DNA from: Ananas comosus
Lineage: Eukaryota; Streptophyta; Magnoliopsida; Poales; Bromeliaceae
Reading direction: 5' to 3'
Assembly (NCBI RefSeq): GCF_001540865.1
Contig: NC_033637.1
Coordinates: forward strand, 10,285,078-10,349,077
DNA length: 64,000 nucleotides
Numbering within the stretch: the stretch's first letter is position 1; each line of letters begins with the position of its first letter. Shown piece by piece: positions 1 to 11,610 of this stretch. Under the pieces are notes generated by a model. That model did not search any database, was not told the DNA's origin, and was given only the letters and a program-made list of their open reading frames with translations. A program made the position numbers and the translations under genes.

Positions 1-342
1 TAAAAAGAACGGCCTCATATCCGACGAAACAAGTTCAATGCAAAAACTTAGAAAGTGTTGAATTAAATTATTGATGAATTACGAATATCGAAGCAATGTA
101 ATATTTTAATTATTATTATATCATTAAGTAGAATATTATTATCATTTTAAAAAGTCCAAGAACTCAAATATTACATATTTTATAGCTCAAATCAAAAATT
201 ACAACTAATTAAAATTTAAGACCTAAAGCAACATGCGCCTCATAATTTGCGCCAGAAATTATCTTCAATGACGAAACTGTCTGACACCTCATAATTTAAG
301 GGCCAAACAAGCAATTTTTCCCTTCTTTTTTTTTTTAAGAAA
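1..342. other. AT-rich intergenic stretch
   Basis: No ORF, RNA gene or paired repeat ends were recognised here. The stretch precedes a palindromic MITE and is upstream of the ERF promoter. Confidence 0.5.
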
Positions 343-344
343 AA

Positions 345-696
345 ACTTTAAATATCATCTCTGTGATTTCACAATTTCTAACTTTAATGCCCTGTGGTTT
401 AAAGTGTATCACTTTTGTATCCTGTAGTTTTATTTTTCTCTGTTTGTTATCCCCTTCACTAATTTTTTCGTTAAATCAATGATAAAGTTAAAACTAAAAA
501 ATATTAAAGTGAATATTCGATAAACTATAGGTGAGATATATATGATCTGAAGTTTTTTTGTACATGTTTTAACGAAAAGTTAACAAAAGGGCTGACGAAA
601 GATAAAGATAAAATCACAAGGTACTAAATCAATATATTTTAAATCCCAGAATATTATAGTGAGAAAATACGAAACCACGGGAATAATATTTAAAGT
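345..696. mobile_element. Palindromic MITE, copy 1, upstream of the ERF gene
   Basis: The ends are inverted repeats: AAACTTTAAATAT at the left and its complement at the right, followed inside on both arms by versions of GTGRTTTCG and by paired GTTAAMRAAWTTA-like blocks. Related copies lie at 1395-1805 and 28556-28875. No transposase is present, so it is non-autonomous. The right end is about 165 bp from the ERF TATA box, so the element sits in the upstream promoter. I could not define a TSD. Confidence 0.7.
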
Positions 697-863
697 TTTT
701 TTTTTTTAATGATATACAACTATATATCTTTCACATATGAATGTTCCAACAAGTTCCTGCTCAATATATATATTCAACATAAAAAGACCAAAAAGAATAT
801 AATATTTTCACATAAATATATATATAAAAAAAAAAAAATCAGAGGGCTCCACAATTCTTGGCC

Positions 864-870
864 TATAAAA
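864..870 (+). promoter_or_regulatory. TATA box of the ERF gene
   Basis: TATAAAA in the context GCCTATAAAAACTC lies 267 bp upstream of the ERF start codon. A pyrimidine-rich CT tract, typical of plant 5' UTRs, begins about 45 bp downstream. Transcription would start near 895-900 if the usual spacing applies (inference). Confidence 0.6.
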
Positions 871-911
871 ACTCAAAAACTCCCACTCCCCAACTAATAA
901 TAATAATAACT

Positions 912-986
912 TTTCTCTCTCTCTCTCTCCCTCTCTCTCTATACATATACTCTCTCTCTCTCTCTACATATACTCTCTCTCTCTCT
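912..986 (+). repeat. CT/TC microsatellite in the presumed 5' UTR
   Basis: Interrupted runs of CT dinucleotides are separated twice by ATACATATA-type spacers. The tract lies between the TATA box and the start codon, so it is probably part of the ERF 5' UTR. Such tracts are length-variable and can act as Y-patch or GAGA-type core promoter elements. Confidence 0.8.
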
Positions 987-1130
987 GTTTCTCATGCATG
1001 TACCGTACACGAATCCTCATCATCACGATCGACGTTGATCGCGGAACGGACGGCGGAGATTCGAAGGAGGTGGATCGGAGGAGGACACTAGCGAGGAGGA
1101 GGAGGAGGAGGAGGGGAAGAGGAGGAGCAC

Positions 1131-4100
1131 ATGTTCGGGCGCTACGACCCCGCACGTGCCGAGCAGGACACGTCAGCAATCGTCTCCGCTCTCTCGCACG
1201 TGCTCCACTCGAGCTCGAACTCCGCCCATGGGGCCGTGGCCGAGCCGGTCGGGGCGAACCGGGCTTCCGCTGAACCGGCCGGTTCGGATTCTGCGGGGAT
1301 GAATGAAGTAATAACACGACCCTCCGAGGACCAAGGTGCATAACGATCACCATAATATAGATAATAATATTATTAGGGTAAACTTAATTATATNCACTAA
1401 TTTTTTTTTTGTTAAATTAGTAACAAAGTTAAAACTAGAAAGTACTAAAATGAATATATATTCGATAAACCTAGCTAGGCGGAGTATCTAAGATAGTTTA
1501 AAGTGTATCAATTTAGTACCTTATGGTTTCATTTTTTTCTTTTCATCAGCTCCTTCGTTAATATTTCGTTAAATTATATACAAAAAAAACTTCAGATACT
1601 CCGCCTAGCTAGGTTTATCGAATATATATTCATTTTAGTACTTTCTAGTTTTAACTTTGTTACTAATTTAACAAAAAAAAAATTAGTGAAAGAAATAATA
1701 AAAAAAATAAAATAAAACTACGGGGTACTAAATAGATACACTTTAAACCACAAGTTACCAAAGTGAGAAAGTGCGAAATTACAAGAATAGTATTTGAAGT
1801 TTTTCCTATAATATATTATTATAAGTTTCTAGATTTTTTTTTTTTTTTGCCCCTTTTACGCTTTCATTAATATTCACTCAAAAATTCATTATGAAATAGG
1901 ATAGCAAACTAAAAATTTTTACAAGACCATGCGGGAGCGCAGTGTAACATTTTAAATTACGGGGTGACAAGTAAAATGAGCTAATAAATCACAGGACGAT
2001 AAAGTGAAATTTTTGAACCACAAAAAGGGTAAAGTAAAAATAAGCTATACCTCCAGGGCAATTTGAAGTTTTTTCTTTTTAAAATCCTATAAATACCTTG
2101 AACCTCAAGTACTTACAAGTTTTTATTTTTCATAAACTTTATCTATGTATACACAAGCAGAGATCGAACCCAGTTTTAGATATAACAATTCGAATAACAA
2201 TCACTGGGAATTCGCATCTTGGGCCGATAAATATAGAAGACCTAACCACTGATAGTATGGTTGTTAATAGGCTGTCAACGAGCCAAACACTAGAGAGTTG
2301 GGGCTGGTTTGTGTTCGTTCGTTTATTAAAACAAATCGAAGATGAGCTCACTCGTTATAATATCGAGTTGAAAATTTTATTTTATATTCGGCTTATTTAT
2401 TAACGAATCGAACACGAATTGGCTCGCGAAGAGCAAGTTAGATTGTCAGCCCTCCTACTGGGTGAAAAGTTGAAAGAAAATTAGAATCTTAATATAGTAA
2501 TTAGATTTTACAAAACATAAATTTCTTTATAGTAAGATTAGCCTAAATCCAAATAGTAAAATATATTACATTATATTATATTATATTTTATATAGAGTAG
2601 ACCTACTCTATGCTATGGAAAGTATAGAGAATCTGATGCTTCCGACTTTTTGGCCCTTAAATTAGTCACTTTAATCATTTTTAAATTTTGGATTAATATT
2701 ATTACCATGTGAGGACCACTCAACCCTAGGGGTAGTACTCAACCCTAGGAGGGACCGCAATCATCCCAACCATATAATTCTCGATCCAAATGTCAAAATA
2801 TCTAAAACATCAAATCCTTTATACTTTCTATAGTATAGTAGCTTTACACTTTTATACATCTATACAAAGAGTGATAGAGAAATATTTTCGGCCCTTGGAT
2901 AAATGGATGTGCGGTTATGATTATTATAATCCTCTAGCGTAGAGTGGGTGGTTTGTTGAATAGTATGATCTAACAGATGGAAATAGTCAAAGGAATAGAT
3001 CTAACTATGAAAAACTGAGTGGCACAAAGTGCTTGGTGCTATTGATAGCATTGTATCTGGACTCGATATATATATATATATATTGNGTCGGGGTCGGGGT
3101 GGGCGGTGGGGATGCGCAGGTATTCTTGGAGCCGCCGGATTTGGGCTTCTTCGCGGTCGGAGAAGGGCGCGGACGGACGCAACAAAGTTAGCAAAAGAGC
3201 GAGGAGAAGGAGGAAAGCGCGGGCGGGAGTGCGAGGGAGTGAGGAGGAAAGCATGGCTGCTTTGCTGTGCTGGTGCCTGCCTGCCTGGTGGGTCTTCTAC
3301 AACAGTCTGCACTAGACTGCTGACTGCCTTTTCCCGTACGAGTTATCCCTCAGCAGAAGGGACAGATTTCCCTGCGAGAAAATACACCTGGTTTTCTTCT
3401 TCTTCTTCTTCTTTTTTTACAGAGAAAAATAGCGTATTACTCGTTTCTTTTATTTTTTTTTTTAAATAAATTTAGCTCGAGAATGTGAATCAAGCCACTT
3501 GCACTAGGTACAACCGGTGATTCTCTGGTTATTCGAGTTTGATGTTAGACAATCTTGGTTTGGATGTCAAAGAAAAAAATATCCAATTCCTTTTTTTCTA
3601 ATTTTAGTATAGTTTTAAATAAAAGTACCAAAAAATAGATAAATATTTATAAAACTAAGTGATTAATTTTATACTTTTCCAAATTTTATGATTCACGAAT
3701 ATATTTCTCTAAAAATTTTGACATGTTTTTATTTGTTTCTGCACAGTTTGATCTTCTTTAAAAAAAGATATATGAAATAATTATTTTCTTTTACAAGTTT
3801 GTTCATGTAAAAATTATATTTTTTACTTACTCTTCTTCTATTACTGACTGCGCATAAATTTATTTATGTAAAAACTATTTTTCTTCCTCTCTCTCCCTTT
3901 GCCTTCTGCGCCAACCGCGTAGTATATCTCATTTTCGTTGCTGCTGCCCAGCATTAAGCCATTTATTCAAATTATCCAAAACTTTGTAACTAAACAGGAG
4001 AATTTTTTTAGGGGCAAATTTAATCACTTAAATTTTATAAAAATTTGGTTGTTTATTTGATACCTTTGCTGAGAATTCAAGGGAATTATCTCTCTTTTGT

Positions 4101-5179
4101 ATGATTGAAAGCTGAAGTCTCGTTTGGTATAATTATTAACTTTTCTTATAAAATAATATCAAAGGGGATAGTAAAATGCTTACATCTTTGGTCATAAAAA
4201 TTAAAAACTTTTGTAGTAAATTTTTTAGTTCTAAAATTATTGTGAATAAACTATCAATTATCGTTTGGCTAGAGTGTATTATGAGATAATCAACCATAAT
4301 AATAAGAGAAAAGTCTTTCAACCAGCACGTTAAATTGTATAGAACTAGCGTTTAAAAAATAAAAATAGCAATGATGCAAGAGATTTAGAAATTTGACTTT
4401 TGTTCCGTAAAAGATTTTAATATTCATAATTTAATAAGATAGTATAGTTCACGTGCAAAGTAATTTATTTTACTTCAAAAAAAATAACTTGAATGTTACT
4501 CATTTTAAAAATTCAATCACACTTCCCATTTATCAAATACTACATTGTTCTTAAGTAAATCAAAGGACTATACAAAATAGAATGTTTATGTGTCTAAACA
4601 TGACATCTAAGAAACAAAAATAAAACTCCTTACTTCCGGTCATATAAAAAAAAAAAAAAACTCCGATCGAATATGTTATTATTGGGTAACTTACTCCAAC
4701 ATTTAAACAAAATATTAACATTTTGAGTAATTAACGGACCGTATCTAGCATAGGGATGCAAACGGGGCGGATCCGGGGGCGGGAGAGTTCCCCCACCTCC
4801 CGCTCCATTTCTTATCTGGGCGGGGCGGATTCGGGACGGGTTACTTTTCATTTTATTTTTGGCTCCCACTTACCGCTCCATTCGGGGCGGATCGGGGCAG
4901 GAGCGGGGCGGGAGCGGATTTTTAACGGATCGGAATAGATTGAAGGAAGAAAAGAGTCTCCCGCCTCCCGCTCCATTTACTTGGCGGATTCGGGGCGGAT
5001 TTGGGGCGGGTCAAAATTTTTCCCATTTCCTGCCCCGAATCCGTCTCGGATCGTAAAGTTTATCCCGTTTCCTACCCCGAATCCTTTTATTTTCTCCCAT
5101 TTACTACCCCCGTCGAGGCGAATCGGGGCGGGAGCTCCACCAACCCGGATCCGTTTGCATCCCTAATAGAGAGAGAGAG

Positions 5180-5217
<38 letters not shown>

Positions 5218-8200
5218 GAGTTGGAATACTACCAGTAGTAAACGAACTCTATTGCCACCAATTTATTTTCGATGATAGAGCCTCCAAATCGACGATCAGT
5301 ACTATTGAACATAGTCTATATCACTTGAAGTATCTAAAACCAAATTTTAAATCTTTTCGACAGTATTGACCTAATGATCAAAGAATTTTAAAATTTATAA
5401 TTTTAATAGTCAATATGAGACGTTTTCTCGTTTAACAGTATAATTAAAGATATCCAAATCAATTAAATTTTGGTTCGAAAATTTCTTAAATTATTTAAAA
5501 TATGATCTATACTCTTGATCTAGATTACAAGATTCCTATCATAACTTTTTAAATGATATTCATTTTTAGCCGTTCATTTTTGTGTCCACTTGATGGACAA
5601 GAGAATAATATCAAAAAAATATGAAATTTGATTTTTAGATACTTTAAATAGTATAAATCATGTTCAACGGTGCCGATCGTCAATTTAGAGATCCTATCAT
5701 CAAAAATAAATTAGCGTCAACGGAGCTTTTTTGCTACTAATAATATTCTAGCTCAACTCTATATATATATAAACATATATATTGGAACTATAATATCTTT
5801 GATAGTAGATAAATAGTATTTACTACCAACTATTTTTTCATTAATCTAATGCCAAAAAATTTGACACTAAATACTATTTATACTATCAATAGTATTCTAG
5901 GTGGACTATATTTATATTCTAGCTATGTTGAACCGAACACGATCGAGCACTAGCTCATGTTGGACTTGTTAAGATTTTGAGTTTAAAATTTTTGGTGGTC
6001 ATAATCCTAACTTTTTTTCTTTTTTTTTTTTTTTAGAGATGGGTAGCACGCTACCCGCTTCGTTTATTTCATTTAGAAATAAACTTAGCTAGAAATGTGA
6101 ATCAACTAGGATTCAAACTTGAAACTTCAGATACCAACCACCAAGCCTTTGACCATTTGCTCTAGGAACGGTCGGCTCATGATCCTAACTTCTAAAGAGC
6201 CTATAAGCATAATAAAGTTAATAATAATAAGAAAAAGGTAAAAATGTGTAAAAGTTACATAAACTATAAAATATTTAGAATTTATTATCCGATTTTTAAA
6301 AATTTTAATTTTACTATCCAACCTTTTAAGTTATTTGATTTGAGCCGGTGAACCACAATTTAACTTTAAAATTTAAACTAATTTTTAGCTTTAATAAATT
6401 TATAGTCGCAGGGAATCGCACAAATTATATTAATTAAACCTATAAAAAGTAAAACACATATTTAAATTTTAAAATTAAAGTATCATTGACTAACTTAAAT
6501 CAAATGAATCGAAAAATTCGATATTAAATCAAGATTTTGAAAGATTAGATAGTCGATTTAAAATGGTTTATAGTTCAGATAAGTCAATACATAATACACA
6601 TACTCACAAATGCACAAAGAGTGAAAAATAATTTTCTCTCCAAAAACAGATGAGAATAAAAGTTCAAACAAAATACTTTTAAAAGTTTAGGAGTCAATTG
6701 TACAATTTAAAAGTTTAGTAATCAAAATAAATTTGGTTAAATATTGAAAAATTAATTAAATTGTGGAACGGGGCAATTTACCCTCTGTGACAATATATCA
6801 GAAATGTTATCCAAAAGATTGATCTGAGTTTTTTTTTTAACTTTGTTTAAAAAAATACATTAAAATCTTTCTCATAGATGTGAGACCCCAGTTAGTCCTA
6901 TATTATAAAATATGTAATAGTACTAAGAACTCTTAACCCAACTATAGTATTTTAGGTGATGGTTAGCTTCAAAAGGTTAAGAAAGTTAAACGTGTTAGAA
7001 CTGAAGTAATTTTAGACTGAATGACCACACTTGGAAGTAAGGCGGGTCGGCTAAGGCTAGGGCGTCACAATGGATGTGTATGGTGAAAGTGAGACTTGTA
7101 TCGGTAGTCCTTGATCTTTTGACTTCTTTTAAGTTTGCTCCTCGAACTTCTAAATTTTTTTTTAGTGTTTAATACCCTAAACTTTTAGAACTATTTTACT
7201 TCCCTTCTGGTTTTTATTTTCTATTAGAGAAGAAAATTAAACTCTACATCCCATTTTTTATCCCACCTAATATTGTAATCTATATATCACATTGAGTTTT
7301 ACTAATTTTCTCTATTAAAAAATTAAACTATTAAGTTAAAAGAAAGAAATGAATAGAAGACTCACTAATAAAAAGAACTAAGTGCAAAAAAATGACTTGG
7401 GCCGATTTGCGCTTAAAATGATAATAGGCTAAGCTGAGTGAAGTCATGTTTAAAATAAAGAGAGGTCGGTTGGACCATATTATAATCGAGACCTGAAAAA
7501 TACTATATATGTACATTTTAAATATATTAATTATTATTGTTTGACCGTTGAAAACTTTGAAATTAATAGTTAGCATGAGCTTATCCTGCAAGGACTCGTA
7601 CGAAAGGCTTTTGATAGTTCCGAGTCTACAGAGGTCAATGGGTCGGATTCAGGGCAGATTTTTAAAAATCTGAACCCGAACCCGACTCCAAACCCGAATC
7701 CGACGGATTTTAAAAATTTATATCCAAACCCGAATCTGGCCAAAAATTCAAAACTCAAATCTGAACCCAAAATAATTATTTCTCTTTTCAATATTTTAAA
7801 ATATGTTATACTAAATCCAAATTCTTAAAATACAAATTCAAATATAACACCAAATTTTTATAAACATATTATATGTAATGTAAAATAAATTTGGATTTAG
7901 GTCGGGTTCGGATCGGATACTGTTAAAATTCATATCCGAATTTATATTCGTCATATTTTTATTTTTGATATCCATATCAGAAACCATATCCGTTTAGCAT
8001 CGAGTAAATCCGCTCTGTTCGGATTCGATAAAATTTCGGAGATCCCTACCCATTGAGTACAAGTTTTTTTATAGATACCATAGGTTTGGCAAACTCTATC
8101 ATGATCTTTAACAAAATGCCAATTCATTTTTTTTTTGTTTTTTTTTTTTTGAAAGAAAAGATCAGAAAAGAAAAAGGTGTTGGAGGAGAATTATTTTCTC

Positions 8201-9229
8201 TTGTTTGGTTATGAAATACAGAAATAAAAAAAATAAAAAAAAAAGAAATGGATAAAAAAAAAATTTCTTTATACTTGTCAATTTTATTTCTCTCCACAAG
8301 TAATTAATTAGGTAAAGTGAGAGAAATATTTGATTTTCTTTCATTTCAAATAACACGGTAGAAAATTACTTTTTTATTATTTTCTCTCTTTTTTTCTTTG
8401 TTTTTTTTTTTCTTCACTAGTGTAAACTTTTCTTATAAAACGTGAATTATCTCTCTACATCTATTTGTTTATTTAATCAACTCATAATTTTGGAATAATA
8501 ATGAAGACCATAGGAGGCGGAAAAAAATCTTTCATAAATAAAACATTAGGATATGTATTTTAAATCAATCATACTATGCAACGTGATAAAGTAAAAAGTC
8601 TAAAACGATGCTGTAATATAAAAATTTGTTCTTATATTTGCATAAATATATTTACTTGGATGTTATTATTTTTATATAAAATAACTGTTACATAAATGAC
8701 TATTTTAGAAAGGAGGAAGCACTACAGAGGGGTGCGGCGACGGCCGTGGGGCAAATGGGCGGCGGAAATTCGCGACCCGAATAAGGCGGCGCGGGTGTGG
8801 CTCGGCACGTTCGACACCGCGGAGCGCGCCGCCATGGCCTACGACGAGGCCGCCCTCCGGTTCAAGGGCAGCAAGGCCAAGGTCAACTTCCCGGAGAGAG
8901 CAGTCCTCAAACACCACAACACCGTCGACATCAACATCGACCGCAGACCCGAACTGCCGCCTCCGCTACCGCCACCAACGATGATAAATCCTAACACGAC
9001 GACGACAACGACAACGACAGCGACAGCGACAGCGACAGCGACAGCGGGGGCGTATCCAAATATTATTCAATATGTAAATATTCTGCACAGCAGCGAGGAA
9101 ATGCCTTCGTCGACGTACATGGATTTCTCTTTGGGGCACATCATGACAAGTAGTAATGTGGGTTCTTATAGCTCTTCTTCTTCTGGTAGTTCCTGGTCTC
9201 ATGGTGAGCCCAGGGAGAAAGATACGTAG
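1131..9229 (+). CDS. AP2/ERF transcription factor, group X (ABR1/RAP2.6-like), two exons
   Basis: Joining 1131-1335 and 8709-9229 gives 241 residues. The start is the first ATG after an in-frame TAG at 1089. Exon 1 ends CAAG before GTGCAT, and exon 2 follows CTATTTTAG. The phase-1 junction completes a Glu codon and keeps the frame. Residues 17-25 (IVSALSHVL) resemble the N-terminal motif of group X ERFs. The AP2 domain spans about residues 73-130 with [18 protein letters not shown], the ERF-type Ala/Asp pair, [21 protein letters not shown] and NFPE. A Thr/Ala low-complexity run (about 163-182) and a Ser-rich tail follow. Family role: a nuclear activator or repressor binding GCC-box or related sites in stress, ABA and wounding responses. 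An intron just before the AP2 domain is usual in this group, but 7.4 kb is extreme. The intron holds two Ns, so linkage of the exons depends on the assembly. Alternative: exon 2 is expressed alone from the ATG at 8696. Confidence 0.82.
1395..1805. mobile_element. Palindromic MITE, copy 2, with 95-bp perfect inverted repeat
   Basis: Bases 1395-1489 and 1594-1688 are perfect inverted repeats (95 bp each by eye, 104-bp spacer). The right end (GAAAGTGCGAAATTAC and TTTGAAGTTTTT) matches copy 1. A single N at 1394 touches the left arm and the expected left terminus is missing. This is either a truncated nested pair or an assembly join. Confidence 0.65.
3087..3330. other. GC-rich island inside ERF intron 1
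   Basis: Immediately after the N at 3086 the sequence becomes strongly GC-rich (GGGGTCGGGGTGGGCGG and similar). It returns to AT-rich DNA by about 3400, through a CTT-rich tract. Open frames exist on both strands but none resembles a known domain. It could be an unrelated promoter or 5' UTR fragment, captured sequence, or misjoined sequence. Confidence 0.4.
4751..5165. mobile_element. GC-biased MITE with TAGGGATGCAAACGG ends
   Basis: The left end TAGGGATGCAAACGG is exactly complemented at the right end (CCGTTTGCATCCCTA). The interior repeats GGGGCGGATtCGGG-like motifs on both strands, giving a palindromic character. It is non-autonomous and has no ORF of known type. No TSD longer than TA was seen. 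Confidence 0.7.
5167..5214 (+). repeat. GA microsatellite
   Basis: A nearly uninterrupted GA run, with one GC interruption, lies between two MITEs. Confidence 0.9.
5212..5760. mobile_element. Fold-back MITE with AGAGTTGAG ends
   Basis: The left end AGAGTTGAGTTGGAATACTA pairs with the right end TAATATTCTAGCTCAACTCT. Pairing continues inward through GATGATAGAG/GATCCTATCATC, GACGATCAGTACTRTTGAAC-type and AAGTATCTAAAA/TTTTTAGATACTT blocks. The whole element can fold into one long imperfect hairpin. No transposase is present. Confidence 0.75.
6014..6178 (-). mobile_element. tRNA-derived SINE, copy 1
   Basis: Read on the - strand, the element has an A-box-like AAATGGTCAAAGG, a B-box-like TTTGAATCC and a 3' poly(A) (poly(T) at 6014-6034 on +). 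It is flanked by ATAATCCTAACTT (6001-6013) and ATGATCCTAACTT (6179-6191), a 13-bp TSD with one mismatch. A second copy of the same family lies at 63562-63715. Confidence 0.85.
6879..7069 (+). mobile_element. Diverged solo LTR of a Cassandra-type (5S-bearing) TRIM
   Basis: The copy begins TGTGAGACCCCAG and ends GGGCGTCACA, as the complete element at 15261-15792 does. It retains GGTTAAGAAAGTTAAACGTG, the counterpart of the 5S-like GTTAAGCGTG block, but the central 5S-like region has decayed. Flanks ATAGA and ATGGA look like a 5-bp TSD with one mismatch, consistent with an old solo LTR. Confidence 0.7.
7635..8056. mobile_element. MITE-like element with TCAATGGGT ends
   Basis: TCAATGGGT at the left is complemented by ACCCATTGA at the right. 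The interior is rich in CCCGAACCCGA and TCGGATTCGG motifs in both orientations, which pair. Related sequence is seen at 63000-63360. No coding capacity is recognised. Confidence 0.6.
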
Positions 9230-9500
9230 TTGAGGCCAGTGTAACACTCACTTTTAAGGTCTAGTTTAGTTTGATAATATATATGTGGTGGCCAAAAGTA
9301 CTTTAATATTATAAAAAATTTAAAAATTTTAAAAGTGTTTTCAATCTTTTTTTCTTTTATACTATAGAACTGAGATTGCTGAGAGAAGATTATAAATTCT
9401 TTTGAAGTACAATCTATAGTATATATAAAAACGGTGCTTTTAGCCATCACATGCATTACTAAACTAATCCAACAACGACTATTTCTTTACCGTTTTGTAT
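9230..9500 (+). other. ERF 3' flank, probable 3' UTR
   Basis: AT-rich sequence follows the TAG at 9227-9229. No ORF or paired repeat ends were seen. A poly(A) site cannot be placed with confidence. Confidence 0.4.
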
Positions 9501-10100
9501 CAGATTGATTATTTGATAATATGGTATCATAGCTAGTCGTAAGGAAAATGAGATTCTATGTTTAGTATTGTAAACTGTTATTTCGTATGTTTTCATCAAC
9601 TCATATGATATGATTTATCTTATTACTTTTGTATATTTTTAGACCATTTACCTAATCGTTATTCACGTGGCATGATCATCAAGACTATTTCTAGATCATT
9701 TTTTATTGGATTAATTGTTTGAGCAATATGGTAGCAGCGCAAGTCCTCCGAAAAAACAAAGAGAATCTAAGTTCAAGGTATAAATTCTTTAATCCATGTT
9801 TCTGTTGTTTCATATCTCTTCTTTTAACGAACGTGGTATGATTTGTCTAATCGTTGCTATGCATATTTTGGACAATTTCTATGATCATTAAACATGTAGC
9901 ATGGTAAAGACACTCTTTGGATAATTTTCTATAGGATGATCGTTTGCGTGAAAAATAGATCATAATTTTAACAGTGTAAATTCCTATTGTATGTTAATTT
10001 CTTCTATATTATCTCTTTTGTCAACACAAGTGGCATGATTTATCTAATCACTATCATGCATATAAGCAGCAGTATTAGGACTTATTTTAGATTGTTCTCC
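9500..10100 (+). repeat. Degenerate tandem repeat, about 3 units of 205-225 bp
   Basis: Successive units start near 9504, 9709 and 9933 with GATTGATTATTTGATAATAT, GGATTAATTGTTTGAGCAAT and AGGATGATCGTTTGCGTGAA. Each continues with related TGGTATGATTTRTCTAATC and YTATGCATAT blocks. Similarity between units is modest. Confidence 0.55.
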
Positions 10101-10480
10101 ATTTTTTTTTTCTTTTTTTTTTTTTTGGTATTTTAGTACCTATGAGATGGAGTAGTCGCAATAAAAGAGTTATAAATTGAGTTGATGTAACAATGGGAGG
10201 GAAATATATGCTTAAAAAAAAAAAAAAAAGACACTCTAAAGTCTAAATATAAATTGTTGGGTATAAAATGCTGGATATTGAAAATTAATACTTTTTCATA
10301 AAAAAAAAATTTCTTACAGAATAATATGCTCATATTAGATTAAAAAAATAAAGGCTAAAATACAAAAAAAAAAAAAAAAGTCTTTTCTAAATTTCTGCTT
10401 TTGCATTTTTGTGATTTTATCTCCCTTTATTTTATAAGTCTCTTGTTTTCTCTCTTAAAACTACGAGTTTTAACATTCAG

Positions 10481-11047
10481 GGGGCGTTTGGATTGACGTA
10501 TTTGTAGATTCAACGTAAGTCAAGTATAGTGGTGTTTGAGTTTTCCTGAAGTGTGATTATTTTTTTGTTGTTTGTTTTAACGTAACTCGTACCGCCTGAA
10601 AGTTAAATTCAATCACTTATGTTGTTTGTTTTGATGTAACTTGGTACTGATAAAATTAGTTTTTTGAGTTCCCTTATTTGTTTTGATGTAAGTGGATCTT
10701 ATTATCTCCTAAATATAGTAGTAAATTTACTATTATAAAATTTAATCTATTATATAATTAATTTTTTTATTATTATTTAAAGATAATCCTAATTTATTAT
10801 AAATAAGGTAATTCTAACCCATTATAAAGGAAGTAGAGTTTAGGTTTTACTGTTTAATAAATTTTTTAGAGAAGGTTGAGTGTAGTGAAAGTCGAGTTCG
10901 GCACTTTAGAGGAGGAAGTCGAGAGTAGGTGAAGTGGAGCTCTAACGAAACTTGAGTTACATTATATTTTTCAGTTACATCAAAACAAATAACGGAAGTG
11001 ATGGAAGTTGAGTTCCATCACTCCACTTACACCAAAACAAACGGGCC
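10481..11047. mobile_element. MITE-like element with GGGGCGTTTG ends
   Basis: GGGGCGTTTG at the left pairs with CAAACGGGCCC at the right. The interior repeats TTGTTTTGATGTAA-like motifs and, inverted, TTACATCAAAACAAA. The GGGCCCGTTTG type of terminus is widespread in plant MITEs. No clear TSD was seen. Confidence 0.6.
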
Positions 11048-11227
11048 CTTAACACAGCATCAATGCTACTCCGTCACTATTCTGTGCGCTAGAATTTTGA
11101 TTAGATTTGTATTTAAATTATAATTATATTAGAATAAATAGTTAAATTATTAAAATTTAAATATTTAAATTTAATGAGACTAGGATTTGAATAATTTTTT
11201 ATATAACATAGATGCTATTATTTTGGA

Positions 11228-11610
11228 TGTGTATTGTACGGCCCATGTAAGTGGTGGACCAGCATGGGTGCATAGAAAGATAATAGGAGAAGTCTTCCGA
11301 ATTTATAGAAAAAAAGAGAAGGTGAAAAAGATTCAGAAAAATGACTCTAATTAGAGCTACTCTGTATAGAAGAGTAGTCAGGTGTAATTTTTTTCTTATT
11401 TAATAAATTTTATTTTATATATATTTCTCTGTTTGTTTGTTCTATCTTTTATGATTGTGCCAGTTTTTTACTGAGAATACAGATTTGTGGTACAAATTCG
11501 ATTTCATACTTCTGTTATAGAATCCCAACAACCGGTACCAAAGCCAGTACTGGGTTAATCGCAGTCGGTATTAGAGCAAGCTACGGATTCTCAAAATCTG
11601 GTATCAGAGC
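11228..11610 (+). mobile_element. LTR fragment followed by an initiator-tRNA primer-binding site
   Basis: A sequence ending GAATCCCAACA near 11531 precedes TGGTATCAGAGC at 11599-11610, an exact match to the common primer-binding site for initiator Met-tRNA. Upstream is a TGTAT start, then an AATAAA-bearing AT-rich segment resembling R-U5. No second LTR was found. The element seems to have been cut off by the copia insertion just downstream. Confidence 0.5.

Larger units (their letters stand above)
1336..8708 (+). other. 7.37 kb intron 1 of the ERF gene, filled with repeats
   Basis: The intron begins GTGCAT and ends TATTTTAG. It contains a palindromic MITE with a perfect inverted repeat, a GC-rich island after an N, a TAGGGATGCAAACGG-ended MITE, a fold-back MITE, a SINE, a 5S-derived solo LTR and a second GC-biased MITE-like element. 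The stretches 1806-3028, 3470-4750, 6192-6878 and 7070-7634 are AT-rich, with nothing else I could identify. Confidence 0.75.

Noticed and set aside
3029..3469. 146-codon open frame in the ERF intron
   Set aside because: It crosses an N and reads as Arg/Gly-rich low complexity, with overlapping frames on both strands; it is a by-product of GC richness.
8696..9229. Treating exon 2 as an intronless ERF gene starting at ATG 8696
   Set aside because: The first residues (MTIL) come from the intron end, CTATTTTAG is a good acceptor, and exon 1 supplies an in-phase N-terminal motif.
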